Positions 36,885 through 47,200 of a stretch of 64,000 nt of DNA are shown piece by piece. The translations under genes were made by a program, and so were the position numbers. The first letter of the stretch is position 1. Each line of letters begins with the position of its first letter. Under the pieces are notes generated by a model, which ran no database searches, had not been told where the DNA came from, and saw only the letters and a list, made by a program, of their open reading frames with translations. Source of the stretch: Brumimicrobium oceani (GTDB taxonomy: Bacteria; Bacteroidota; Bacteroidia; Flavobacteriales_D; Crocinitomicaceae); contig NZ_QFRJ01000013.1 of NCBI RefSeq assembly GCF_003143775.1, positions 35,459 to 99,458 on the forward strand. The letters run 5' to 3'.

Positions 36885-38561
36885 ATGAGTGATAAAAAAT
36901 TGACCAAAGCCCAAGAAGCTACACAAGCCATAGAGCGTATTTACATTGCAATGCGCCATTTATTTAACCGCGGATTTTACAAACCAATGGGCGTTTCTGG
37001 ACGCACTTTGCGAGAAGGCTTACTTGCCTTACAACCTGAAATTTATGGCTCTATTGGCGAAGATAAAGTGGAATTAAGCGGATTGCTTTATGTTTTGGAT
37101 AGACTTCCTCATGGAATTGAAGAATGTCCAATTATAAATTTGACTGGCGACGAAGGCTATCAATTATCTCACATAAAATCTATCATTCCACCTAAAAGAA
37201 GAAGAAATTGCTATAGAATTGACAAAGACCAAATGAATGTTGAAATTACACGTGGTCGATCGGATATTTATGATATTCTGACACACTTGACATTCCTCTT
37301 TATTGAATCTCACAAAATTGCAAATCGTGCTGTCATTAGTGAAAAAGGTACTTTAACCAGCGAATGGCTTAAATTCGAAAAAATCATTTTACAAGATGAA
37401 ATCTCTAATGATGAATTAGAAGTAGCCATGTTTCATTCAGCGAATATTTTAGGCAGGACTTTTGAAGAAGTTTTAGCGGTTCACAAGGCACTTGCCACTG
37501 AAGAAATGCCTCACCGCCTGCTAAAAGTAATTTATTGGTTAGGGAAATTAGCCATTGATGAAGTGCTAGAAATTAACAAAAGAATAATCTTATTTAGTCC
37601 TGTTTTGCGTGAGAGAACGGGACACCACATGCATGGAGAAAGATGGGCAAATCGAATTAAGCGAGAATTAGAAAAACAAGAACTTTTAGAACGTCCAGTC
37701 CACATTATTAGTGCGAATATGCACAGTGTAATGAATTATTTGTTCAGTAAACAAACGATAACGAGCAAAAAAGAAGAGCTCAATAAAAGAGAAGTTTTTG
37801 AAAGATTGAGTCAGCCCGAAAATTCAAAAGACAGAAAACAAATTAGTGATTTGGCCAAAAATCAAGGCATGACTTATCTGAAAGATGTTTCTGGGACTAA
37901 TATTGATGTTCAGATTTTTGATTTATCAAAGATGGACTTCAGCAAAAGCTATTTATCGGATGTTATTGACGAAACAAATGCTGTAATTATCGTAATGGAT
38001 TACGCCTTTGGAGAACAAGCTTTTGAAACAATGGATGAATTGTTGAAACCCTATAAAAAAGCTAAAAACGGCCCTGTAAAGCTCAATGTAAGTTCTGTTT
38101 CCATCATGGGGAAAGCTGGAATTCTAAAAGGAAATAAAGGTGATTTGATGATTCCACAAGCTCACGTTTTTGAAGGAACGACGGACAATTATACTTTTAA
38201 AAATGAAATAACACTAGAAGATTTCGAAAAAGAAGATATTGAAGCAAGCGATGGTCACATGATTACCGTTTTAGGAACCTCTTTACAAAACAAAGAGATG
38301 TTGAGCTATTTCAAAAAGTCAACCTGGAAAGTTGTAGGACTAGAAATGGAAGGTGCGCATTATCAAAAAGCTATTCAAGCGGCATCACAAATTAGAAACA
38401 GCATTAGTCCAGATGTTAAAGTGAGGTACGCTTATTATGCCTCGGATAACCCATTGGAAACAGGAAGTACGCTAGCTTCTGGAGGACTTGGATTGACAGG
38501 CGTGAAACCAACGTATTTGATTACGGAGAAGTTTTTGAAACAGATTGTTCGACAGTCGTAA
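36885..38561 (+). CDS. DUF6909-type protein with nucleoside-phosphorylase-like C-terminus
   Basis: A 558-residue cytoplasmic protein conserved in Bacteroidota and usually left as DUF6909 or hypothetical (family name from memory). The C-terminal third contains GLEMEGAHY, which resembles the MEG substrate-binding motif of PNP/UDP phosphorylases and AMP nucleosidases. It also has HMITVLGTSL before that motif and a ASGGLGLTG segment after it. The N-terminal two thirds are alpha-rich with no known motif. A role in nucleoside or nucleotide cleavage is therefore possible, not shown. It appears to be monocistronic. Confidence 0.7.
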   Translation: MSDKKLTKAQEATQAIERIYIAMRHLFNRGFYKPMGVSGRTLREGLLALQPEIYGSIGEDKVELSGLLYVLDRLPHGIEECPIINLTGDEGYQLSHIKSIIPPKRRRNCYRIDKDQMNVEITRGRSDIYDILTHLTFLFIESHKIANRAVISEKGTLTSEWLKFEKIILQDEISNDELEVAMFHSANILGRTFEEVLAVHKALATEEMPHRLLKVIYWLGKLAIDEVLEINKRIILFSPVLRERTGHHMHGERWANRIKRELEKQELLERPVHIISANMHSVMNYLFSKQTITSKKEELNKREVFERLSQPENSKDRKQISDLAKNQGMTYLKDVSGTNIDVQIFDLSKMDFSKSYLSDVIDETNAVIIVMDYAFGEQAFETMDELLKPYKKAKNGPVKLNVSSVSIMGKAGILKGNKGDLMIPQAHVFEGTTDNYTFKNEITLEDFEKEDIEASDGHMITVLGTSLQNKEMLSYFKKSTWKVVGLEMEGAHYQKAIQAASQIRNSISPDVKVRYAYYASDNPLETGSTLASGGLGLTGVKPTYLITEKFLKQIVRQS

Positions 38562-38609
38562 GGGGTTTTAATGATTAATGTTTAGTGTTTAATTATTAAT
38601 GTGGTTTGG

Positions 38610-38712
38610 TAAGGATGATTTGCAAAATTTCTTTGCACCGATTTTTGATTGGCAATTTGTGCGGATGATTTGCAATGTAGTACGGACGATTTGCAAATCG
38701 TCCCTACATTGC
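38610..38712. repeat. Palindrome family member 3 with degenerate GGAYGATTTGCA repeats
   Basis: The core GGACGATTTG (38684-38693) is followed by its exact complement (38694-38703). After a 3-base bulge (38681-38683) the outer arm GCAATGTAG (38672-38680) pairs with 38704-38712. Without the bulge it is a 28-bp palindrome with the same GTAG...CTAC ends as those at 34633 and 54568. Further partial units GGATGATTTGCA lie at 38613 and 38663. The right arm includes the last three codons of the sco gene. Confidence 0.75.
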
Positions 38713-39336
38713 CAATTCCTCAATTGCTTCTATAGTAGCAGAATCATCTACACCCAAGCCTTCTTTTTGATGTACCAAAACACCTTCTTGATCAAACACA
38801 CTTATGATATTTGAATGTGAGAAATCCATTGTAGAGATACGTTTATAACTAACTGCTAAAACAGCTGCAAACTCTCTTGTATCTTCAATATCGCCTCTTA
38901 AGAAAACCCATTGGTCGTTATCCATCTCGTTTTCTTTGGCAAATTCTTTCATTCTTTCAGGTGTGTCTACTTCCGGGTCTATACTCACAAACACATATTT
39001 TACTTGCTCGTTGGCTTTGTCGCTCACTTTTTCATGAATCCTGCGAATATCTGCCACCAATCTTGGACAAGCAGCTTTACAAGTAGTGTAAATCATAACA
39101 GCCACTACAATATCGCCTTTTAAATCTTCTAGTTGAATGTCTTCACCATTTTGGTTTGTCCAGTTGGAAGGTAAATTATATACTGAAAGTTCTGGCAATT
39201 CTCCAGTGAACTCTTTTTTCTCGGTTTTCAGTTCTACTTCTTCTACCTGAGTTTCTTCTGCTTCTTTTTCGGCACAACTGTTCAATATTCCAAAAGAAAA
39301 GAAGGCTGTTAAACTTAATATCAAATATTTTTTCAT
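38704..39336 (-). CDS. SCO1/SenC-family copper chaperone lipoprotein
   Basis: A 210-residue protein with a lipoprotein signal (LNSC near residue 21) and a thioredoxin fold. The copper site CxxxC is in TTCKAACPRL and the distal His is in FSHSNIIS. SCO proteins deliver copper to CuA or other copper enzymes. It lies five bases after the NirV-like gene, in the nitrite reductase unit, so it probably metallates NirK. The last two codons and stop come from the right arm of a palindromic repeat, so the original C-terminus may have been replaced. Confidence 0.9.
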   Translation of the reverse strand: MKKYLILSLTAFFSFGILNSCAEKEAEETQVEEVELKTEKKEFTGELPELSVYNLPSNWTNQNGEDIQLEDLKGDIVVAVMIYTTCKAACPRLVADIRRIHEKVSDKANEQVKYVFVSIDPEVDTPERMKEFAKENEMDNDQWVFLRGDIEDTREFAAVLAVSYKRISTMDFSHSNIISVFDQEGVLVHQKEGLGVDDSATIEAIEELAM

Positions 39337-39341
39337 GGCTA

Positions 39342-40109
39342 TTACTTTATAGATTTAGCACATCTAAATCCTAGGGTTCTAATTGAATAATTTGCTTTTA
39401 CACTTCCTCTAAAGGCATAGCGCATAAACGCTGCGTAGTTCATTAAATCGGATGATCCAACAGCTGCTCCACCACAAAAAAGGCTATTGCCTCCATCCAC
39501 ATCTTTTCTGGATTCTCCGGAAATTAACACCGAGTTAAAATCATGGGTCCACTCCCAAACTAATCCATGCATATCATAGACTCCCCAATAATTTTTAAAA
39601 GTACTTCCTACTTCTTGATTGTAAGAGTTTGGCTTTTCATACCAACTTAAAATAAATTTATTGTAGTCGTCTTTTGTTCGGGCATCTGCTTTTTTTTCGT
39701 CTGCCATTCCAACATATTCCCATTCATCGAGTGTTGGTAATCTTTTGCCTTGACATTCGCAGTATTTCTTAGCTGCAAACCAAGAAACGTTTGTCATTGG
39801 TGCTTTTTGAAGTTCGCCTTCTTTTAAATTTGAGTCATCTTTAAAATGTCTCAAATAATTTCCGTCGGCATAAAGGGCGATTACATTTTCCTTTTTCCAT
39901 TTTGGATTTTCCTCTAAGAATTTGACGAACTCTGCATTTGTTACAGGATACTTATCAATATGAAAATCAGCAACTTTAACAGGCATTGAATCTGTACCGT
40001 AAAGCGGTATATAACTACCACCTTGAATTAAAGCCATGCCCTCCAATTGTCCATAGCTTGTGAGAGAGAAAAACACGATGAAAACTATATTAACAAATTT
40101 GGAAAACAT
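39342..40109 (-). CDS. nirV: SUMF1/formylglycine-enzyme-like protein (NirV-like)
   Basis: A 255-residue exported protein (signal peptide ending near LTSYGQ) of the FGE-sulfatase fold: an N-terminal GMALIQGGSYIPLYG and DKYPVTNAEFVKF, then WEWTHDF and a C-terminal LGFRCAK. FGE-like proteins called NirV are co-encoded with copper nitrite reductase in several denitrifiers; their function is uncertain. Here it lies 34 bp after nirK and just before sco, which supports the NirV reading. Confidence 0.8.
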   Translation of the reverse strand: MFSKFVNIVFIVFFSLTSYGQLEGMALIQGGSYIPLYGTDSMPVKVADFHIDKYPVTNAEFVKFLEENPKWKKENVIALYADGNYLRHFKDDSNLKEGELQKAPMTNVSWFAAKKYCECQGKRLPTLDEWEYVGMADEKKADARTKDDYNKFILSWYEKPNSYNQEVGSTFKNYWGVYDMHGLVWEWTHDFNSVLISGESRKDVDGGNSLFCGGAAVGSSDLMNYAAFMRYAFRGSVKANYSIRTLGFRCAKSIK

Positions 40110-40143
40110 GACTTTAAAATTTTAAGGTGAATATTAAACTATT

Positions 40144-41622
40144 TTATTTATTTCGAACTTTCTTTACCATATCTTCGGTAACTACTGTTCCGTTGTTACC
40201 CCAGCTGTTGTAAACATAAGTCATTACAGCGGCAACTTCTTTATCATTCAAGTTTTGAGCTGTCATTACACTATTGTATGTTTTACCATTTACAGTGATT
40301 TCACCAGATTTCCCTCTAAGAACGATCTCTATTGCACGACTTACATCATCATTTAAGTAATCTGCTTTAGCTAAAGGCGGGAATGCATTTGCAATTCCTT
40401 CACCGTTTGCTTGGTGACATGCAAAACAAGTAGATCCATAAAGCTTTTTACCTAAATCCATTTTTTCTGCTTTACTCAACTCCACTGTTGGTTCATCCGC
40501 CTTTTTCTCATCCACAGGCATCGATTGAATCGTTCCTCCTTCTGGCAAATATATACCTTCTTGAATAGTTCCAGCAAATATATCTTTCTTTTCATCTCCA
40601 GTTACATTCATCATTCCTAAAGCACCTTTATTGAATGCTCTAAAAATAGAGTGGTCAACAAGCACCAATTCTCCTGGCACGTCTACTTTAAACTCAACAA
40701 TTGCCGCTCCACCTGCTGGAATCAATGTAGTTTGAACATTTTCGTTGATCAAATCTCCACCTTCTACATGAACTCTGTCGAATATCTCTCCAATAACGTG
40801 GAAAGAAGACACTAAATTTGGCCCACCATTTCCTACGAAAAGACGCACCGTTTCACCTACTTTGGCTGTCAACTCATTTTCGCCAGTTAAACCACCAACT
40901 TTACCATTGAAAACCACATAATCCGCATCTTCATCTACTGCTTTCTGCATATCAAATGCTTGCAAACCTTGCTCACCAAATTCTCCTTTAGTGTAGAAGT
41001 CTCCTTGCATTATGTAGTATTCCTTATCTACTGGAGCCAATCCTTCTTCAGGTTCAACTAAAATTAAACCATACATTCCGTTAGCAATGTGCATTCCAAC
41101 AGGTGCCGTAGCACAGTGGTATACATACAAACCTGGGTTTAAGGTTTTAAATGAGAAAGTAATCTCATGTCCTGGCGCTACAAAAGAAGATGCAGCTCCA
41201 CCACCTGGTCCGTTTACCGCGTGAAGGTCAATATTGTGAGGCAATTTATTGTCTGGGTGGTTTTTTAAAGTGAATTCTACTTCGTCTCCAACTTTTGTTC
41301 TAATGAAACTTCCTGGAACTGTACCTCCAAATGTCCAATACACGTATTCAACGCCATCTGCCATTTCTCCCGTTTCTTCCAAAATCTCCATATCAACGAT
41401 AAGCTTAGTAGCTGCTCTATTCGCAGTAGACTTTGGAACAAATGGTGGAGAAGTTAAATCTGCTTTCATTTCAGAAACAACCTTAATATCCTCTGCTTTA
41501 ACCTTTCTTGTTTCGCTCTCTTGGTTTGCCCCTCCAGAACAAGAAAATAAAGATGCCCCTCCTATAATGAGAGTTAAGGATGCGAACATCTTTAATTTTG
41601 ATTTAATTTGTGAATCAATCAT
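40144..41622 (-). CDS. nirK: Copper nitrite reductase with C-terminal cytochrome c domain
   Basis: A 492-residue lipoprotein-type enzyme reducing nitrite to nitric oxide. Two cupredoxin domains carry type 1 and type 2 copper ligands (HNIDLHAV, HCATAPVGMH, and the second-domain HSIF). The C-terminal about 100 residues hold a c-type haem site CFACH, giving the fused NirK-cytochrome form known in Bacteroidota. The ATG at 41622 is chosen because it precedes a lipoprotein signal (LFSC); the open frame extends 60 codons further without such a signal. It heads the unit nirK, nirV-like, sco. Confidence 0.95.
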   Translation of the reverse strand: MIDSQIKSKLKMFASLTLIIGGASLFSCSGGANQESETRKVKAEDIKVVSEMKADLTSPPFVPKSTANRAATKLIVDMEILEETGEMADGVEYVYWTFGGTVPGSFIRTKVGDEVEFTLKNHPDNKLPHNIDLHAVNGPGGGAASSFVAPGHEITFSFKTLNPGLYVYHCATAPVGMHIANGMYGLILVEPEEGLAPVDKEYYIMQGDFYTKGEFGEQGLQAFDMQKAVDEDADYVVFNGKVGGLTGENELTAKVGETVRLFVGNGGPNLVSSFHVIGEIFDRVHVEGGDLINENVQTTLIPAGGAAIVEFKVDVPGELVLVDHSIFRAFNKGALGMMNVTGDEKKDIFAGTIQEGIYLPEGGTIQSMPVDEKKADEPTVELSKAEKMDLGKKLYGSTCFACHQANGEGIANAFPPLAKADYLNDDVSRAIEIVLRGKSGEITVNGKTYNSVMTAQNLNDKEVAAVMTYVYNSWGNNGTVVTEDMVKKVRNK

Positions 41623-42504
41623 AATATTTAGTTTTAAATTACAGTGTAAAAGTAGCCAATGACATTTGCATGACAATACGAATTTATGGAGAAAGTTAAA
41701 AATCTGTAAAAAATCAGGATTCTCACTGACGGAACGCATAATTTCGGATAAAATGGTCTTTTTATGACAAAACACAACTGACTTGTCCCATAATGACATC
41801 ACAAGAAAGGTGCTTGCATAGCACAGAAGAACTTCACAATGCCATTTATTTGCCTTATCTGCTCTCTATTTCTAGAAATTCTTTTCTACTATATAAACCC
41901 ATAAGAAGGAAGCTTTGAAAAACAATACTTTTAAATTAAAATGCTCACCAACATTTAAGCATATCAAGTCTTTTTACCCAAAATTGATAAACTAGTGTCT
42001 GGACGGAAACACAAGCAACTTAATACAGATTATCTTGATTTCATTTCTACTTGAATAATGCGTATTTCCAAATGACGAAACAAGCTTAGTCCAATTGGTA
42101 TGAATATAATCCTCATCGAATTTTAATCAACCAACTTAAGTTGAAAATCACATAGGTTTAGATAAGAATAAAGCTATCTTCTTATGAAAGAACTAGCCAT
42201 TAAATGCTAACCATTAGTATTTTAAATAAAAGCTAATTTGTATCACTTGACCAAGTTTCTATCAGCTAAACTTAGAGGCATTAAAGTACAAAGTTTTAAT
42301 AGTTGACGAGACCAACAAAAATCAACTACTTCATAGAAATCACAAATTAAAAACACCATCAAATCTTGTTTATTTCACATTCATTTTCAAATGAATATGT
42401 TAATTAAGGTCAATATATACAAAGCGTCACTTTAAAACCTAGATGATTTTGATATTCACTTTTTAATTGCTTACTTTTGTAATCGATTTAAGAAAAATAT
42501 AGAA
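41623..42504. other. Long AT-rich intergenic region between nirK and ahcY
   Basis: This is the longest gene-free stretch in the window. It holds the ahcY promoter at its right end. On the minus strand near nirK there is an imperfect -7 element (TACTTTTA, 41647-41654) and several GTCAT motifs, including TGTCAT-GCAAA-TGTCAT just upstream (around 41660-41676), which might bind a nitrosative-stress or oxygen regulator. No gene is apparent. Confidence 0.5.
42447..42479 (+). promoter_or_regulatory. Complete Bacteroidota promoter of ahcY
   Basis: TTTTG (42447-42451) as the -33 element, a 20-base spacer, and TACTTTTG (42472-42479) as the -7 element, 25 bases before the ATG. This is the best promoter match in the window. 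Confidence 0.75.
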
Positions 42505-43815
42505 ATGAGCGAAGCAAAAGAACAATTAAAATACAAGGTTAAAGACATTAGCCTTGCAGATTATGGAAGAAAAGAAATAAGACTTGCTGAGGCGGATATG
42601 CCAGGATTAATGTCTTTACGTGAGGAATTTGGTGCGTCTAAACCACTAAAAGGAGCGCGTATTGCAGGTTGTTTGCACATGACAATTCAAACTGCAGTTC
42701 TAATTGAAACGTTGGTTGAATTAGGTGCAGATGTTACTTGGTCTTCTTGTAATATATTCTCTACGCAAGATCACGCAGCAGCGGCAATTGCAGCAGCGGG
42801 AATCCCAGTTTTTGCATGGAAGGGAATGAATGAAGAAGAATTTGACTGGTGTATAGAGCAAACATTATTTGCTTTTGAGGATGGTCAGCCTTTAAATATG
42901 ATTCTTGATGATGGTGGTGACTTAACAAATATGGTTTTCGATCGTTATCCTGAATTAACAAAAGACATTAAAGGACTTTCTGAAGAAACAACTACAGGAG
43001 TTCACCGTTTATACGAAAGAAAGAAAGCCGGTACTTTAGTGATGCCAGCAATCAATGTTAATGACTCTGTTACAAAATCTAAATTTGACAACAAATACGG
43101 ATGTAAAGAATCATTAGTTGATGCTATTCGTCGTGCTACAGATACAATGATGGCTGGAAAAGTGGCTGTTGTTTGTGGTTATGGTGATGTTGGAAAGGGT
43201 TCAGCAGCTTCGTTAAGAGGTGCTGGAGCGCGTGTTATTGTTACTGAAATCGATCCAATTTGTGCACTACAAGCTGCAATGGACGGTTTTGAAGTTAGAA
43301 AATTAGACAATGTTGTTGGAAATGTTGATATCGTTGTTACGACAACTGGAAACAAAGACATCGTTGTTGGACGTCACTTTAAAGCGATGAAAGACAAAGT
43401 TATTGTTTGTAACATAGGACACTTCGACAACGAAATCGATGTGGCTTGGTTAAACCAAAACGCAACATCTAAAGATGAAATTAAACCACAAGTTGATTTA
43501 TACGACTTAGACGGAAAAGACATCATTCTTTTGGCTGAAGGACGTTTAGTAAACTTAGGTTGTGCTACAGGTCACCCTTCATTCGTAATGTCTAACTCTT
43601 TTGCGAATCAAACTTTGGCGCAAATGGAATTATGGTCGAACTCTGACAAGTACGAAAACGACGTATATATGCTACCAAAACACTTAGATGAAAAAGTAGC
43701 TGAATTGCACCTTTCAAAAGTAGGAGCTGAATTAGAGGAGCTTTCTAAGGAACAAGCTGACTATATTGGAGTAGATGTGAAAGGTCCTTATAAACCAGAG
43801 CACTACCGTTACTAG
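42505..43815 (+). CDS. ahcY: Adenosylhomocysteinase
   Basis: A 436-residue enzyme splitting S-adenosylhomocysteine into adenosine and homocysteine, which regenerates the methyl cycle. It has the NAD-binding CGYGDVGKG motif, the substrate-domain [14 protein letters not shown] and the C-terminal KPEHYRY, all diagnostic. The length is normal. It has its own strong promoter upstream and a perfect terminator downstream, so it is monocistronic. Confidence 0.98.
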   Translation: MSEAKEQLKYKVKDISLADYGRKEIRLAEADMPGLMSLREEFGASKPLKGARIAGCLHMTIQTAVLIETLVELGADVTWSSCNIFSTQDHAAAAIAAAGIPVFAWKGMNEEEFDWCIEQTLFAFEDGQPLNMILDDGGDLTNMVFDRYPELTKDIKGLSEETTTGVHRLYERKKAGTLVMPAINVNDSVTKSKFDNKYGCKESLVDAIRRATDTMMAGKVAVVCGYGDVGKGSAASLRGAGARVIVTEIDPICALQAAMDGFEVRKLDNVVGNVDIVVTTTGNKDIVVGRHFKAMKDKVIVCNIGHFDNEIDVAWLNQNATSKDEIKPQVDLYDLDGKDIILLAEGRLVNLGCATGHPSFVMSNSFANQTLAQMELWSNSDKYENDVYMLPKHLDEKVAELHLSKVGAELEELSKEQADYIGVDVKGPYKPEHYRY

Positions 43816-43893
43816 TCTTTTCTGTTTATAAAGCTCAAGAGCTTTCTAAATCAGAAACTAGATTCTACTGATAAATAGAATTACAGTGTATTG

Positions 43894-43931
43894 AAAAGAG
43901 TCCAAACTTAATTGTTTGGACTCTTTTTTTT
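43894..43931 (+). terminator. Terminator of ahcY
   Basis: AAAAGAGTCCAAAC (43894-43907) and its perfect complement (43914-43927) enclose a TTAATT loop and run into a T tract, 78 bases after the ahcY stop. Confidence 0.92.
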
Positions 43932-43932
43932 G

Positions 43933-44134
43933 AAATCAATCTCAAGTAAAGATAATGCACCAGCGATTTGTAAACTTAGCGAAGCGATCTCATGACCAAA
44001 GGGAGTAATCATCATCCCAATCATTAGCTACCTTCTACTCATCATTGCAAAAGATGGATTAAATAGAGCATTTAAACATTCCATTTTTCAAATCCCATCT
44101 CAAGAAAAGATAATGTAAGGACGGTTTGTAAACT
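43933..44134. repeat. Pair of imperfect 44-bp direct repeats
   Basis: 43933-43976 and 44090-44134 share AAATC, ATCTCAAG, AAAGATAATG and TTTGTAAACT in the same order, about 157 bp apart, with scattered differences. They fill the gap between the ahcY terminator and that of the CotH gene. The origin is unknown. Confidence 0.5.
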
Positions 44135-44195
44135 GCTACCCTTAGCATTAGCTTCCAGAGACTACCATCGATCAATTCAACTGAAAGAAATTCAT

Positions 44196-44234
44196 AAAAA
44201 AAGCATCTTCCTAATCAATAGAAAGATGCTTTTT
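44196..44234 (-). terminator. Terminator of the CotH/T9SS gene
   Basis: AAAAAGCATCTT (44198-44209) and AAGATGCTTTTT (44223-44234) form a perfect 12-bp stem; on the minus strand it ends in a T run, 30 bases beyond the stop at 44264. Confidence 0.88.
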
Positions 44235-44263
44235 ACTTTTATTAAAGTGGTAAACCTGTTAAA

Positions 44264-47200
44264 CTACCTTTTAATTAGTCTTAAAGTTTCTTCTGAAGTC
44301 TTGGTAACTACTTTCACTAAATACACTCCAGGAGAGAAAGTATGCATATCAACTACCGTTGTATTTTGATTCGGTTGGCTTTTGTGTACCACTTGCCCAT
44401 AAATATTATAGACTTCAACACGCGCTAATGGAATGTCGGCTGCTACATTAAAAGTAGTGCGGGCAGGGTTAGGATAAATGTTAACAGTGGATAAATCCGC
44501 ATAATTCTCTGTGGATAAAATTTTCGATGCAGCCATGATGATGTTGTTCATAATTACCTCATCGCTATTATCAACCGTCATATCCAGACCATCAAAGCGC
44601 AATCTTATCTTAAAGTTTAAATTATCATTTGCAACAGCAACATTCGAAAAATTAAATGTCAATACTTGATAAGCACTAGTAATTGCTTGGGTAGCATTCA
44701 CCAAATCATCATCAATCCATTGTGAACCATCCCAATAGTCAACGATTAAGGTTTCCGCTCCACCATTAGACATTATAGCAAGAGAGAAGCTAATGTTTTC
44801 TAAACCTATTGTAGGAACATCAAAAACTAGGTTGTTCTCTAAATTCCCTGCTCTAAAGGGTTGTCTTACTTGAACTCCGCGCATATTTGAATTAGGATAA
44901 GAGACGTTATTGTTGGACTCTGATGAATAATTCAATGGTGTTGGAGCGTTTTTTCTTTCTAAAGAAGCCTTTCTCCAATTTGGGTCATTTATAGTAAAAG
45001 GATATCCCGATAAACAAGAATTGTAGTTAAGCATAGCAGCCAATCCGTTACTGGCGTAAGTAACACTTAAATTCTCCATTGGTGTATCATTAGGTAAATC
45101 ACTGTCCATCAACCAGAAATAAACAACTTCTTGCGGAGCAACTACAGCATCGAAGTTAGCCTGGATGTTCATATTACTCGTTGGAATAATTTCAATCTCT
45201 GCGTTTGTTCCCGTCACATCACCCGACCAATGCGAGAAAGTATAACCCGGCAAAGCAATCGCTTTTAAAGTCACGGGAACATCCTGAAAGTACTGACCTG
45301 TCCAAGGGTAAGGATTTTGAGGGATTCCAGGTGTCGACTCCTTAATCTCAATTGTACTAATGTTTATATAACCTGCATTAACATCAGAAACATTGAGGAT
45401 AAAGTCTAGAACATTCGCAAATGAGAAATAGTCTTTTATTTGATCTTGTTGAATAGCTTCTCTTGTTGTCCCCCAATTTAGCAGATCAGTCTTTTCTTGT
45501 AATTCAAAAAATTCAATTTTTGGATATCTATTGGCATCTTCGGTTAAATAAGGAGAGACCTCGTTAAATACTTTATTTACTACGCTATTAAAATGTTCAG
45601 GAGTAAAAACTGTATTTAAAACATCAGCAAACCTGTTTACAAATTGAATTTTAAACCCTTCATTTGCCAATAAATTCCCCAAAAACAATTCATTCGGCGA
45701 ACCTGTAAGCACTGCATGATAATCCAACCAATTGATATTACTCTTCATTGAGGCTTCAAAATCTTGAACAGTAACACGCCATTTCCCATCTCCGTAGGAA
45801 GTATTTTCGGGTGTACGAACTTTCCAAAACTTCCTTTCGTAGCTATCATTCGCTGCATATATTTCCAATACAATGTGATCGATATAAGAGGACATATCTA
45901 ACATAGCACTAGCTTGGTCAAACAGCATTTGATTTGACATATCGTTGTTGATAATAAAATCTCTCATTGCTATAAAATCAGAGTAATCTGAGCTCAACCC
46001 TTCATCCAAATCACAATTTACTCCCTTACAATCAACAATTGCAATATTATTGTCATTTAATCCATAATTTAAGGCAAAATGCTTATCATCCACCCTGTCT
46101 CTTAACGCCGTTAAGCCCCAATATTCGCCATTAATAAAATGGATTGCAGGCTGTATTCGCGTTACACCATCATAAATGGGCTGCATTGCTTTATTGAACA
46201 CAACATCGTAAGCAACTGGACCACCTGTTCCGTTTCCCCTTAGCAATATTCGTTTAAAAGCATTATTTGGCATAGGAGTTCCCGGAATAGTGTTATCAAA
46301 CAAGTCATGCTCAAAAAGGTCGTTATTATCGTAATCACTTCTTGCATACAATCTTAAGTTCTTAATCCCCAATGATCTTGAGTTATTTCCGTGAATTCTA
46401 AAACCTGCATTTAAATTTGTAATGGAATTCAGTAAAGTTGGTGTAGACTCAAACAGCTCAACGTTGACAGGGTATTCCCACTGGCTACCACTGCGCCAAT
46501 AGTTGTTCCATTCAGGTCTATAAAACTGATTATTTGCAGGGTTATTTGCTCTCCATGTATCAAAATCTACCCCAGACGTATATATCCCATCATCATAATC
46601 AAACAGATAATTTTCTTGAATCTGCAAAGAAATCACAGGAATATCATAAGGATTTCCCTGACTCCAAACAAAGAAAGTTTTGGAGATTGTAGCAGATCCA
46701 ATTCCATTTAGAAAAGCTTTTGCTCTAATTACAGTGGCTTTTCTTATTGAATTAATAGGAACATATTGATCAAATTGAAATGTATTTTTCGCAGCTAACT
46801 CCTCTGGATCATTGGAACGATCATAAATATTAATCGCGGAAACATATGCATTAGAGGTAAAACTATCAGAAAGCAAAGGCCCAGGCGAACTTCCTACCTG
46901 AGTAGGATAATCGTTTTTATAATTATAAACTGTTCCTGTTAAATTATTAGGCATTGGCTCAGAGCCATCCAAAGTATAAATAATTGAAACGTTAGGATTG
47001 GCATGAGACAGGGTTAAATCGAAACTAGAAGTATACAAGCCAGACTCATGTGAAAAAGTTGGAGGAAGTAATAATTCTGTTAATCCAGTTCCTGTATTGG
47101 ATGCTTCTGGTGTGGGTGTATAAAAAAACAACCAAGTCCCAATTCCATTAGGCTGTCGACCATAAGAAACGTCTGGCTGCAATTCAGTAGCACCCACTTG

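Noticed and set aside
41623..41802. N-terminal extension of NirK by 60 residues
   Set aside because: The extension is Cys/His-rich without signal features; the internal ATG at 41,622 precedes a normal lipoprotein signal.
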